Part shown: positions 52,798-62,198 of the stretch, piece by piece
Numbering within the stretch: the first letter of the stretch is position 1
How the letters are laid out: the number at the start of each line of letters is the position of its first letter
DNA from: Bedellia somnulentella
Lineage: Eukaryota > Arthropoda > Insecta > Lepidoptera > Bedelliidae
Assembly: GCA_963576735.1 (NCBI GenBank)
Contig: OY755178.1
Coordinates: forward strand, 16,430,001-16,494,000
Direction of reading: 5' to 3'
Length of the DNA stretch: 64,000 nt
Position numbers and translations under genes: made by a program
The notes under the pieces: model-generated
The model's input: only the letters and a program-made list of their open reading frames with translations
What the model was told of the DNA's origin: nothing
Databases searched by the model: none

Positions 52798-52848
52798 GAA
52801 ATTATTCTTTCCTTTAATAACATCTTTTATTTATGAGTAATAATTCCT

Positions 52849-53540
52849 TTTGATTTGGGTCCAAATAATATAATGGCTCTTTGGTATTAGTAACTTATGA
52901 ATATATATTTCCAACATAGGTTTTTGCGAAAACAGTGGAGGTTCAGGTAATTATTCAATATACCATCATATTTTTCAGAATAAAATACATACAGTATTCA
53001 TAGACGCCATTATTTGACTATTGATCGCCACTTTGTACGATAGCTTTTATAATTGAATAAATTTAAATTTGCCTATAGTAAAAATTTAGAAACAGGTCAC
53101 CTTGTATTGAAAATAATTGAAATACATCCCTTCATATTTCTCATTCAAAGGACTTTTCAACTAAGAATCAGTTCATAACTCCAAACTCCAATTGTCTTGG
53201 TCGTTCAACAAAAGGTGGATGTATAAATAACGGTATTCTTAAGAATACAAAAATCTCATTCAGACACTTGAGCTGAGCACTCGAGAATTCGCCAACAAAA
53301 GCAGAATCGTCCTCTCAATCGTAGCAACGGTGCGGCAACGCTGCGGGGAGAAATGAATAGCAACGTCGCTAAATGCTTCAGTAAACTCGCTAACCGCTCA
53401 TGCTGCCCTAGTACTCATTCAGAGATTTTCGTTTTCCGGATGAGAAAAAAAAGTTGAATTGTTTTCGTGTTTGCTTTGTTCGATCCATCCGAAGTTTAAC
53501 CAAAAGTTCCTATAGTTTATTTTCCATTACATACACACCA
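52849..53540. other. Unassigned; more even base composition at 53270-53420
   Basis: AACGGTGCGGCAACGCTGCG is part of a GC-richer patch. No frame was seen. Confidence 0.4.
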
Positions 53541-53624
53541 TAAAATATAAGTCACTCACGGCTGTAAATCTCAAAAGCCAGGGCTTCAGAATTCCTAAGC
53601 CACTTTTGGAAGTAGATTCACATC
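53541..53624 (-). mobile_element. SINE-A fragment with deletions
   Basis: GTCACTCACGGCTGTAAATC to CACTTTTGGAAGTAG. Confidence 0.6.
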
Positions 53625-53950
53625 ATCAATTTTATTTATTTTAAAGTATTGAACTTTAATGACCCACCTGGCCCCTATTTCACCACTCTGACAAGTCAGA
53701 CAATGGACCTGACCAACGTTTTTATTTTATTTTTATTTTATACGCCAAATAAATCTGCAAAAAATTCAGAGATAAACTGTATTTTTACTTTTTTCATTAC
53801 TTGAAAAATGACTGAAATATTTAGGTTCAAAGTGCGCATTTCGGCCGATGGAATTAAATGCGGTTGACGCGGGCAAAGTGACAATGTGACGTCACAACCC
53901 GTCGCTCACGCTTGCGCACGCATGGATTTTTTATAGTTTTATGAAACAAA

Positions 53951-54031
53951 ATGGCAAATAAATACTGTATTATGCCTCAGTGTTTCAAATCTGCAGTTAT
54001 GCTACCTAATAATCTAATTATACATTTTTAG
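53951..54031 (+). pseudogene. Possible THAP-type DNA-binding N-terminus, relic
   Basis: A 26-codon frame, MANKYCIMPQCFKSAVMLPN then NLIIHF, resembles the start of a THAP zinc finger (KYC-x4-C). Such fingers open P-element-like transposases. Upstream, CCCCTATTTCACCACTCTGA at about 53670 could be a TIR. Nothing further of a transposase is seen, so this is weak. Confidence 0.25.
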
Positions 54032-54044
54032 TTTTTAGTATCTA

Positions 54045-54166
54045 GAGCCCTCTTGTGAAATTGCATGTGCCCCACAGGGTCCATATTTATTACTATACCG
54101 TGATTACACCAACTATTTGTACACTCATGGTATGCAATAGAAGTTTGAGTTTGAGTTTAAAACACT
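54045..54166 (+). repeat. LINE 3' end with (TTTGAG)n tail
   Basis: GTGCCCCACAGGGTCCATAT, then ATGCAATAGAAGTTTGAGTT and TGAGTTT, parallel to 29640-29743. Confidence 0.7.
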
Positions 54167-54182
54167 AGATAAATATTTTTCC

Positions 54183-54260
54183 TTGCTGTGTAGTGTTGGC
54201 ATAGAATAGCACTACCTCTCTTCCAGCGGATGTACGTAAGAGACGACTAAAAATATATAA
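54183..54260 (+). mobile_element. SINE-A 5' fragment
   Basis: GCTGTGTAGTGTTGGCATAG to GAGACGACTAAAAAT. Confidence 0.7.
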
Positions 54261-54356
54261 ATATATGTATCAAAGTTTTTGTATGTGTCTATTATTCTTA
54301 CCTATTATGGGAAACTATCAAGACCCACTGAAATATAAAAATAAATATATAATCAT

Positions 54357-54603
54357 ACAAACATACATATAATCACGGCTATAAATCTCTACAAGGGGTA
54401 GCCAGAGCTAAGGAATTAGAAATTCCACAACCACTTTTGGAAAGTTGAGTGAGGGAAAGATGGTAAAATAAAGGTTGTTGGTGATGGGTCTCCAACCACA
54501 TCGCCCAAAAATCCCATAAAAGAACCATTACCGTTAGTTGCCTTTTACGTACACCCAGCGGAAGAAATGGGGTAATGCTATTCGAAACTGACACTACACA
54601 GCA
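54357..54603 (-). mobile_element. SINE-A copy, near full length
   Basis: ATAATCACGGCTATAAATCT to AAACTGACACTACACAGCA. Confidence 0.8.
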
Positions 54604-54609
54604 ACACAA

Positions 54610-54803
54610 ATAAAATCACGGATATAAAATTTAAATAAGGGTGGCCAAATCTTCAGTATTAAAAATTTGTTAGCTACTTTTGGAACCTGAGAGCGGAAAA
54701 GATTGAATAATATAGGTTGTTATTGATTGGTGATTGGTCTCGAGCCGCTGGTTTGCACCCTTGTGAAGAAGTGAGTTAGTGCTATTCTGTGCCGATAGTA
54801 CAT
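54610..54803 (-). mobile_element. SINE-A copy, old and degenerate
   Basis: AAAATCACGGATATAAAATT to GTGCTATTCTGTGCCGATAG. It lies tandem with the previous copy. Confidence 0.6.
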
Positions 54804-54945
54804 GTATAATATAAAACCATCGCCCACAACAATAATTCTCTGTAAAATTAGTTCTTCTCAATTTCTATAAGTGGTTTTAAGTCATTTTTAAGCTTTTACT
54901 TTAGTTATCAGGCAGGATGTTTTTGTAACAACCCAACTCTCAAAA

Positions 54946-55000
54946 CTCAAACGTTCGCACAGTTACCCCCGTAGGGGTTGGCAGAAGTACCTATCATTTA
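54946..55000 (-). mobile_element. SINE-B 3' fragment
   Basis: AAACGTTCGCACAGTTACCC, CCGTAGGGGTTGGCAGAAGT. Confidence 0.55.
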
Positions 55001-55560
55001 TATTACTGTATCGTAAACGAACATATAAAAGGAATAAATTAAGAAAAAATCGCACCATTCCCAACGGACCGACTTCGCGCAGTGGCAATAACCGGCCGGA
55101 TCACGGGTTGTGACGCCAAATCAAAAATCGCGCGAAATCTAAAGATTTGAAAACGGGGTTGAACTTCTTGAGGTCGCTGCATCGGAAATACTGCATGTAT
55201 TGACGTGAAATAAACGGAAGCGAAACCATTGTAACGCACATGGTATATACTAAAGTTTCAAGTGCATTTGGTACAGATATTTTGACCCATTTATAACGGT
55301 AGCCCTCACGCTAGCCTGATGTCATGTCAATAATTGCCGACAAATCTACAAATATGTCAAGTTGGAAAAATTATCCTTGCTTCACAACATAATTGTAATT
55401 AGATTAATTTAATGATAATTGTAAAACAATGCCTGTCATGTTTAGAATAGAAGAAGAAGAAAGAAGAATTTCGCATAGAAATACCTATACGAAATAGTTT
55501 TCTTTATCAGTTGTCACCTGTCACTATTATACTACTACTATGACATACTTCTCTGTGTAA
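55001..55560. other. Unassigned; GC-rich part 55055-55240
   Basis: TAACCGGCCGGATCACGGGT with GTGACGCC recalls the GTGACGTCACAACCCG text at 53890, hinting at one shared unnamed element. Confidence 0.35.
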
Positions 55561-55742
55561 AAAGTATCGGGAATATGTCAATAAAATAGACACGCGTAAA
55601 AGAGGTCGTTCAAATTTTTTTACTGCATGTTGGTAGCACTGTACTGATTTAGCGCGCAAAATTTGAGCGGGATCTGTCATTTAATTTGTTTTAAACTACA
55701 TTTTTTGTTGGTCATAGTTTTGAGGCCTCGGCGATTTTTACA

Positions 55743-56163
55743 ATGGAAAATATTGTTGAACAAAGAGTGTGCCTTAAATTTTGTGTTTCGAATGATATTT
55801 CAAGTGGTGAATCACTAAAAATGTTGCCTACGGCGCATCATGTATATCGAAAACAAGGGCTTATGAATGGTATAAGGCTTTTAAAGAAGGCCGAGAAGTA
55901 GTAGTACACTTGCCTCGTTCTGGTAGACCTTCAACCGCTACGACCAAAGAAAACATCGACAGAATCAAGAAGCTAGTGCTCAAAAATCGACGTATGAGTC
56001 TGAGAGAGTTGGCTTGTGAAGTGAAAATATCTTTTAAGTCCGTCCACAACATTCTCATTGACATTTTAGGCATGAAACGCGTCGCCGCTCGACTAGTTCC
56101 AAAAGAGCTCAATTTTGTTCAAAAAGCGCAGCGAATGCATGTCGCTGAAGACATGGTTTCCTG
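55743..56163 (+). pseudogene. mariner-like transposase N-terminus, frameshifted and truncated
   Basis: The ATG at 55743 starts MENIVEQRVCLKFCVSNDIS. That frame is lost near 55855, and the match continues in another frame as EWYKAFKEGREVV, PRSGRPSTATTKENIDRIKK, LRELACEVKISFKSVHNI and MKRVAARLVPKELNFVQKAQ, to a TGA at 56163. The order is the paired-like double helix-turn-helix (HTH, GRPS linker, HTH) of mariner-family transposases. The catalytic DDD region is absent: the sequence ends before the first Asp. It is unlike the 2.4-kb mariner, so it is a second lineage. Confidence 0.75.
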
Positions 56164-56838
56164 AGCTACTACGGATCTGATTGAATAAGTTTTTACCTTA
56201 TTCAAATTCTCGACTGGGTACTGTATACATACCTTTACATCAAAACCGGAACATTGCTAAATTATTAGCATATAATATATCTGACCCCCATATATTTAAT
56301 ATAAGGGGAAACTTACTTCTAGTATGCGATGGTGGAAACCATAATTTAAACTTTTAAGAGTGACAATGGAAGAGCCTCCTGTCGTCCTTAAGTCGTCACC
56401 TAACATCAATATTGTAAACAAGGAAGGAGGTTCTTCTGGCAATATAAATAAAAAGAATACAAAAAAAAAAAAAAAAAGTCAAAATGTTTATTCTTCAAAA
56501 TTAAGTTAAAAACTAACATTTTTTGAACGTCAAATGTTTTTAAATTTATCATTAGTCCGTTGCTTCGGAAGGTGTTCGTAAAGAGAAGAAGCAACAAAGA
56601 AACTCTTTACATTCACATTTTTTCATATTTTCAAAACATGGTTTGTACAATTTCAGTTTATTAACATGTTTCTACTTTATAAAAGATTTTCTATGCGACA
56701 AAACCAAACGCTTGTTTGACATAATAAAAATAAATTGTCCATCACAAAAAACCAATCACATAACGTGAGAAGAAAAATCCTCACCAGACAATTATTCCTG
56801 GGAATAACGAGGGAAGATTTATAGCTTTACGGACACGG

Positions 56839-57363
56839 TCATGTGCGCGTTGGGTCCTTGTCGTTTAAAAAATCATGAACACTGTAGTAAGATTTCTTTA
56901 AAAGCATTGCTTTAATTGCCTTTTTAAAAGATGCCACAGGCAATTCCAACATGTCAGAATGAAGTTTGTTGAACATTTGGAGGGATAGTCCCATAAAGGA
57001 GTTACTTACTTTATTAAGTCTCCACTTCGGTACGTTAAGTTTGTCCTTATTTCGAGTGTTAACAGTATGCCTATCACTAACTTTACTAAATTGACATATA
57101 TTCTTTTTAGCATACATTAAATTCTCAAATATGTATTGGCAAGGGACAGTTAAAATGCCAATATCTTTAAATTTTTCGCGCAACGAATACCTCGACCTCA
57201 ACATGTAAATAGATCGGATAGCTCGCTTTTGTAAGACGAAAACTTTATGAACATCAGCCGCTTTACCCCATAATAAAATACCGTACGACATAATACTATG
57301 AAAATAACTGAAATACACAATGCGAGCTGTTTCTACGTCTGCTATTTCTCTAATCTTACGCAC
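56839..57363 (-). CDS. LINE ORF2 C-terminal part (inverted-5' element)
   Basis: An uninterrupted 174-codon frame, from RKIREIADVETARIVYFSYF through MSYGILLWGKAADVHKVFVL, LRSRYSLREKFKDIGILTVP and a KKSYYSVHDFLND C-terminus. These match the region after the RT core in Jockey/CR1-group ORF2, and the end parallels LINE-A (SYYTTLEYLND). It begins at the inversion joint, so it has no true start. It cannot act alone. Confidence 0.8.
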   Translation of the reverse strand: MRKIREIADVETARIVYFSYFHSIMSYGILLWGKAADVHKVFVLQKRAIRSIYMLRSRYSLREKFKDIGILTVPCQYIFENLMYAKKNICQFSKVSDRHTVNTRNKDKLNVPKWRLNKVSNSFMGLSLQMFNKLHSDMLELPVASFKKAIKAMLLKKSYYSVHDFLNDKDPTRT

Positions 57364-57364
57364 T

Positions 57365-58345
57365 TATACTTTACAAGGAGTCTCCCAGTTTAAACTTGTA
57401 CGAGTATGTCAAAATACTCAGGGGTTTTCTTGTAAAGAATTAAAAATAGAACTGTTTTTGAAAAATATGAAATAGATTGTTTATGTGTTACTGAACACTG
57501 GCTTAAGAATTGCGAACTCATATTTGGTTTTGAAAACTATTATTTAGCTAGCAACTACTGCCGCAATGCAATTCTAAAGCCTGTGGTGGCTCCGCTATAT
57601 TTTTAAAAAATAATATTAAATCAAAAATTCGTAATGATATTGTAAAGTTAAGCGTTGAGCAAGTCGTGGAATTATCCTGCATAGAGTTAAAAAACTATTT
57701 CTTAGTATGTGTGTATCGACCCCCTTATAACCAAAATTATGATAAATTCGAAAATGTAATGGAAGATGTATTAAGCAAAGTTTTCAGGAATAAAAAACGT
57801 ATAATAATATGTGGAGACTTCAATGTGGATCTCCTACAAGACAGTTATCTTAAAACACGATTGATGAGTTTATTCCAATCGTTCAATTTAGAAAATTTAT
57901 TCTTGGAACCGACTAGAATCAAAACATGCTTAGATAATGTATTTACTAATGCAGATTTTTCAAGTACAAGTGTTATAAATAAACTAAAGTCTGATCACAG
58001 CGGCCTTTTTGTTAGCTTTCCTCTAGAGATACCAGAACCAAAAATTGTTATTAAAAAAGGCATATTACTGCTAGTAAAGTAGAAAAATATATATAAATAT
58101 AATAAGCTCTAAGTTGCCTACATGTACAATTAATAAAAACTCAAATACTAGCTATGATATCTTTTATAATGTTCTGATAAATGAGTTTAGTGAAATTTTT
58201 AATGTAAAAAATGTAACTATTACCAGTAAATTTAAGTTTTGTGAGTGGGCAACACCAAGTATTTATAGATCAAGAGAAAAACTCTTCGATTTATATGATC
58301 AAAAAGCTTATAGTAATAATAATGAATTGAGTGAATATGTACTAG
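57365..58345 (+). pseudogene. LINE endonuclease region, inverted, frameshifted
   Basis: APE-like endonuclease: FKLVRVCQNTQGFSCKELKI, then LCVTEHWLKN, VCVYRPPYNQNYDKFENVM, IIICGDFNVDLLQD, CLDNVFTNADFSS and the catalytic SDHSGL near 57990. The linker after the domain continues to YVLGW-like text near 58345. The frame is broken: compared with the duplicate at 61.9-62.2 kb there is a 6-bp insertion (CGAGTA near 57400) and loss of one G near 57450, and another shift near 58080. Confidence 0.8.
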
Positions 58346-58426
58346 GTTGGCATGGGACCGTCGTATGCCAATAAAAGGAGCGAAGCTATATATATATATA
58401 TATATAGGTACAAAATATAGGTAGAT

Positions 58427-58682
58427 CGCCGTGTAGAGTCGGTTCAGAATAGCACTACCCCGTTTCTACCGATGGGTGTACGTAAGAGGCGACTAACGGT
58501 ATTGGGGCTTTCAAGGGATTTTTGGGCGATGCGTTTAAAGGCCCATTAGCAACAATCTTCACTTCACGATCTTTCCCCACCCAATTTTCCAAAAATGGCT
58601 GAGGAATTTCTAAATCCTTAGCTCTGGCCACCCCTTCTAGGGATTTAAAGCAGTGAGTATAAGTAAGTAAGTAAGTAAGTAT
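58427..58682 (+). mobile_element. SINE-A copy with (AAGT)n end
   Basis: GCCGTGTAGAGTCGGTTCAG to AGCAGTGAGTATAAGTAAG. The usual (TATG)n is replaced by an AAGT array. Confidence 0.85.
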
Positions 58683-58971
58683 ACTTTTGTAGTCATCTGT
58701 TCTCAAGGAATATTAAAGGTAAGCAAGGCATAGATTCGTCTAGATTCATTCATTGATTTTATCTATTAATTATTATTATAGATACTCTTTTCTTCAGTCA
58801 GCACAAACTGCCTAGGTAGACGGCAACAGTCTAGGACACCCCATGGTAGCTCTTACTGCGCGCGGCCTAAGGGGGCCTATCGAACAATAAGGGGTATCCT
58901 AGCGTATGGCTGAATACCGACATACATACTAAATTTGCCATCGTTACGAAGAGCCCTTCGCTGCATCCACT
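58683..58971. other. Unassigned DNA
   Basis: GGTAGACGGCAACAGTCTAG and GGGGGCCTATCGAACAAT are GC-richer; not assigned. Confidence 0.4.
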
Positions 58972-59186
58972 TCAAAATCAAAAATCAAAAAAAAACAAAA
59001 TTCATTTATTTACCATAAAAGTGCAAAATAACATTACCATTGGTCTCCGCACTAGGCGAACCTGTATCGCGGAGGCCGGAATTTTTACTACGTCTAGGGG
59101 GCTTACAACGATTTATTTATAGAGATGAATTATATTTACAATTAATGAATAAATTCTTTCCAATTTTATGTTGATTCTTAAACTTA

Positions 59187-59305
59187 TCTATACTTATAAT
59201 AAATCTGTAGAGAGGTCAATTCTGTACATGAAATATATTTTCAAAATAACTATCAGGTGGTGATTAGGGATCGATACTGATGCCAAAAATGCAATCAGTA
59301 AAATT

Positions 59306-59371
<66 letters not shown>

Positions 59372-60189
59372 GGTTTGTATGTTCCTTATGGAAACAAAAA
59401 CTACTCGACGGATTTTAACGAAACTTGGTACAATTATTCTTCATACTCCTGCGCAGGTTTTTGTATACTTTCCAGCAGAGAAGTAAAGGGGAATTTTGGG
59501 AAATTTGGGGAAAACGGGAGAAGTTACTCCACTTTTTAAGCTTCCGTCGCGTGTGCAGCCTTAATGGTTAAACTTACATAGAAATCATGTGTCGCGGAAA
59601 TATTCTTCATAAAATTATCTAAAAAAAAAATCCTCAACAGTATATGTCTATCTTTTATGGTTGACTCACAATAACACGTGTAATTGCTGATAGCTTAGCA
59701 GTTCGGAACATCCTGATTATATTTGTTTACTCTTACGTTTGTAAACCTCTCACTCATCCCTAATTTAAAAAAGGTAACATTATTACCTATTCAATAAAAA
59801 AAGAATCATAGAAATCGGTAGACAAACACCGAAATTATACATAAAATAAGCCATCGCGCCCGTGATCGAAACCAAATCTTTACTAATTTACATATAACAT
59901 ACTAGATGGCGCCAGTAGTTGCATCCTACATAACGTAATGATTTTTTTTTAGATTTTTATAAATACTTCATGGCGTTTTATTCCAAAATTTGCTATTAAA
60001 CGGAAATACTGAACCGTTTATTAAAGCGCATTCAAAATCACCAAACTACACTGTTAAGGAAGTGCTATAAATTTAATAAATTGAAAACATTACGCTGAAT
60101 TTCACAATGCTTGAGCAGTGACTGAAAAAAGAAACCTCAGATATTTAAAAAAACAACGCTACCCGTGCGAAGCTGGGACGATCCACTAG
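59187..60189 (+). mobile_element. Non-autonomous Helitron in the LINE-B 3' UTR
   Basis: Starts TCTATACTTATAATAAATC after A, ends GCGAAGCTGGGACG, ATCCACTAG before T. It contains AATTCTGTACATGAAATATA and the CTGT array. No TSD, as expected. No Rep/helicase frame. Confidence 0.75.
59309..59372 (+). repeat. (CTGT)n microsatellite
   Basis: About sixteen units, inside the Helitron. The 68-codon frame across it, rich in LSVC, is an artefact. Confidence 0.95.
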
Positions 60190-60538
60190 TTACAAATATA
60201 TTGATAGTGAAATTTTATACATTTACATTAATATTTAGTATTTCAAATTAATTAGATAGTGTATTTAAATTTTAAAAAACAATATAAAACGAAAAAAAAA
60301 AGGATAAGATAAAGGTACATAATAACAAATAATATTTTGAATAACTTAAAATCATGCAGTATTTTTATTCGAACATCAAATTATATATGTGGGTAAATAC
60401 GTGTGAGCGAATACGCGCGAATCTTTGTGTGTATGTGTGTGTGTAAGTGTTAATGTGAGAAAGAAAGAAAGATGTTGAAGAGAAATGTGGGTACAAGTGA
60501 ATGACACGTGGGAGGTGGCTTTGATAAAGAGTGTCATA

Positions 60539-61867
60539 TCACGTTATTGGTACCAACACGGATTCAGCCTCATCATACGACAGTTTACTTAGCCAATCGG
60601 TAACCTTACAAATCAGTTCACGTTTAGTATCGTCAATAATATTTACTTGTGATAAGGCTTTGTTATATATAAACGGGTGAAGGAACAGACACTGTCTTTG
60701 AGCAAAGGTGGTTTTAACTCTCGGTATGAGTGCTCTTGCGACTCTCTTATTTTTAAGATTTTTATCATTATATATTTTCATAAAGGTATTGTGGTATTTA
60801 AGAATAGAGCAGTAGATATAAAGTTTTCTTATGGATAGTAACTTGCTTTCCTCATATAGTGCGGCAGTAGGATGGCGATACTTCTTACCCAACATCATTT
60901 TAATAATAGAACGTTGTGCTCTCTCAGCTTCTATCATGATGGTCTTGGCTGCACCTCCCCAAATCGTAATACAGTATCTCACGACAGACTGAACAAGAGA
61001 GAGGTACACCTGAATAAGCAAACATTTATCTAAGCTGTATCTCAGAACTTTCATGATATGCGTTAATTTCCGTATTTTGTTAGATAAACCTATTATATGC
61101 TGCCTAAATGATAAGTTCTGGTCCAAAATTACTCCAAGATACTTAGTGGATTTAGTGCTATTGATAAATGTGCAGGAGCAGGAAGTATTGGAAACTGTGA
61201 GCCATTTGCAAGTGTGTACTTTAATTCCAAAATCAATCTTTGGCGCGCTAGCTTTCGTTTTAAAGAAGGTGATGTAGTTTGTTTTTTGAGTATTCAGAGT
61301 AAGTAAGTTTTGACTAAACCATTGTCCCAAAATGGAAATACCTCTTTCAGTTGCCTCAAACGTTTCCTTCCAGTTGCCTCCAGAAAATATAGCAGCAGTG
61401 TCATCGGCGTAGCAAAAAAGTTCACAAGCAGGGATAGTCAAACCAAATATATCGTTCAAGTATACTAAAAACAACAAAGGACCCAGTACGCTTCCTTGGG
61501 GTACGCCAAAATTAATATTTCTCTCTTCACTCACGACGTCTTCAATCACAATTTTTTGTTTTCTAAAAGAAAGATATGATTTTAGCCAATCCAACGCAAT
61601 TCCTCTAACACCGATCCTTTCCAATTTCCTTAAAAGTATTTTTACCGACACAGTATCAAACGCTTTTGCCAGGTCTAAGAAAACGCCAATACATTTCTTT
61701 CCATTGTCTAAAAGGCCCGACACTGTGTTAGTCAAACTACTAACTGCATCTTCTGTCGATCTACCGCTCCTAAAACCGTATTGTTGGTTATGTAAGATAT
61801 TATTTTTGTCAAGAAAATTATTAAGGCGAGCGCACATAATTTTTTCTAAAACTTTGGAAAACGATGA
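60539..61867 (-). CDS. LINE-B ORF2, 3' copy of the duplicated reverse transcriptase
   Basis: RT motifs on minus: QQYGFRSGRSTEDAV, FLDLAKAFDTVSV, VPQGSVLGPLLFLVYLNDI, catalytic CYADDTAAIF (YADD at 61400-61411), then the C-terminal part to LSYDEAESVLVPIT and a stop at 60539. The open frame runs on to 61948, but its first ~27 residues come from the foreign insert, and the LINE-B sequence starts at SSFSKVLEKIMC. The part 60605-61867 is repeated at 62199-63461. Only this copy has the true C-terminus (VTDWLSKL onward). Confidence 0.9.
   Translation of the reverse strand, partial: SSFSKVLEKIMCARLNNFLDKNNILHNQQYGFRSGRSTEDAVSSLTNTVSGLLDNGKKCIGVFLDLAKAFDTVSVKILLRKLERIGVRGIALDWLKSYLSFRKQKIVIEDVVSEERNINFGVPQGSVLGPLLFLVYLNDIFGLTIPACELFCYADDTAAIFSGGNWKETFEATERGISILGQWFSQNLLTLNTQKTNYITFFKTKASAPKIDFGIKVHTCKWLTVSNTSCSCTFINSTKSTKYLGVILDQNLSFRQHIIGLSNKIRKLTHIMKVLRYSLDKCLLIQVYLSLVQSVVRYCITIWGGAAKTIMIEAERAQRSIIKMMLGKKYRHPTAALYEESKLLSIRKLYIYCSILKYHNTFMKIYNDKNLKNKRVARALIPRVKTTFAQRQCLFLHPFIYNKALSQVNIIDDTKRELICKVTDWLSKLSYDEAESVLVPIT
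60605..61867 (-). repeat. Tandem duplication, unit 1 (1,263 bp)
   Basis: Identical to 62199-63461 at a constant offset of 1,594, apart from one silent difference that I noticed (60686 C, 62280 G). Confidence 0.9.
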
Positions 61868-62198
61868 AAACTTTATGAACATCAGCCGCTTTACCCCATA
61901 ATAAAATACCGTACGACATAATACTATGAAAATAACTGAAATACACAATGCGAGCTGTTTCTACGTCTGCTATTTCTCTAATCTTACGCACTTATACTTT
62001 ACAAGGAGTCTCCCAGTTTAAACTTGTATGTCAAAATACTCAGGGGTTTTCTTGTAAAGAATTAGAAATAGAACTGTTTTTGGAAAAATATGAAATAGAT
62101 TGTTTATGTGTTACTGAACACTGGCTTAAGAATTGCGAACTCATATTTGGTTTTGAAAACTATTATTTAGCTAGCAACTACTGCCGCAATGCAATTCT
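61866..62198 (+). repeat. Templated insert copied from the inverted-5' LINE
   Basis: Matches 57238-57575 including its inversion joint. It lacks the CGAGTA insertion and keeps the G lost in that copy, so its endonuclease frame is still open (FKLVCQNTQGFSCKELEIEL, LCVTEHWLKN). Confidence 0.9.

Larger units (their letters stand above)
52378..52835 (+). mobile_element. tRNA-bearing foldback retroposon, copy 3, 13-bp TSD
   Basis: AGTAATAATTCCT is at 52365-52377 and 52836-52848. The 458-bp insert starts with a long perfect palindrome (52381-52563), continues with TTCGGAGGTAGGAAACGC and the tRNA-like block, and ends TTTCCTTTAATAACATC with TTTTATTTATG. Compared with copy 1, the CCCCACATGAGG segment is present twice, inverted. 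Confidence 0.85.
56480..58345 (-). mobile_element. LINE with inverted 5' part (twin-priming structure)
   Basis: The RT C-terminus reads on minus (56839-57363). Immediately right of it the endonuclease region reads on plus (57365-58345). The RT core between them is missing. Head-to-head joining of the 3' part with an inverted 5' part is the known outcome of twin priming. Outer ends are approximate; a poly(A) run at 56462-56478 is on the wrong strand to be its tail. Confidence 0.65.

Noticed and set aside
56190..56215. Rho-independent-style terminator hairpin
   Set aside because: TTGAATAAG/CTTATTCAA is a short palindrome in eukaryotic DNA after a transposase relic. No bacterial context.
56462..56478. 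Poly(A) tail of the inverted-5' LINE
   Set aside because: The A run is on the plus strand, but the 3' part of that LINE reads on minus.
59280..59486. A 68-codon frame with repeated LSVC
   Set aside because: Translation of a (CTGT)n microsatellite inside a Helitron.
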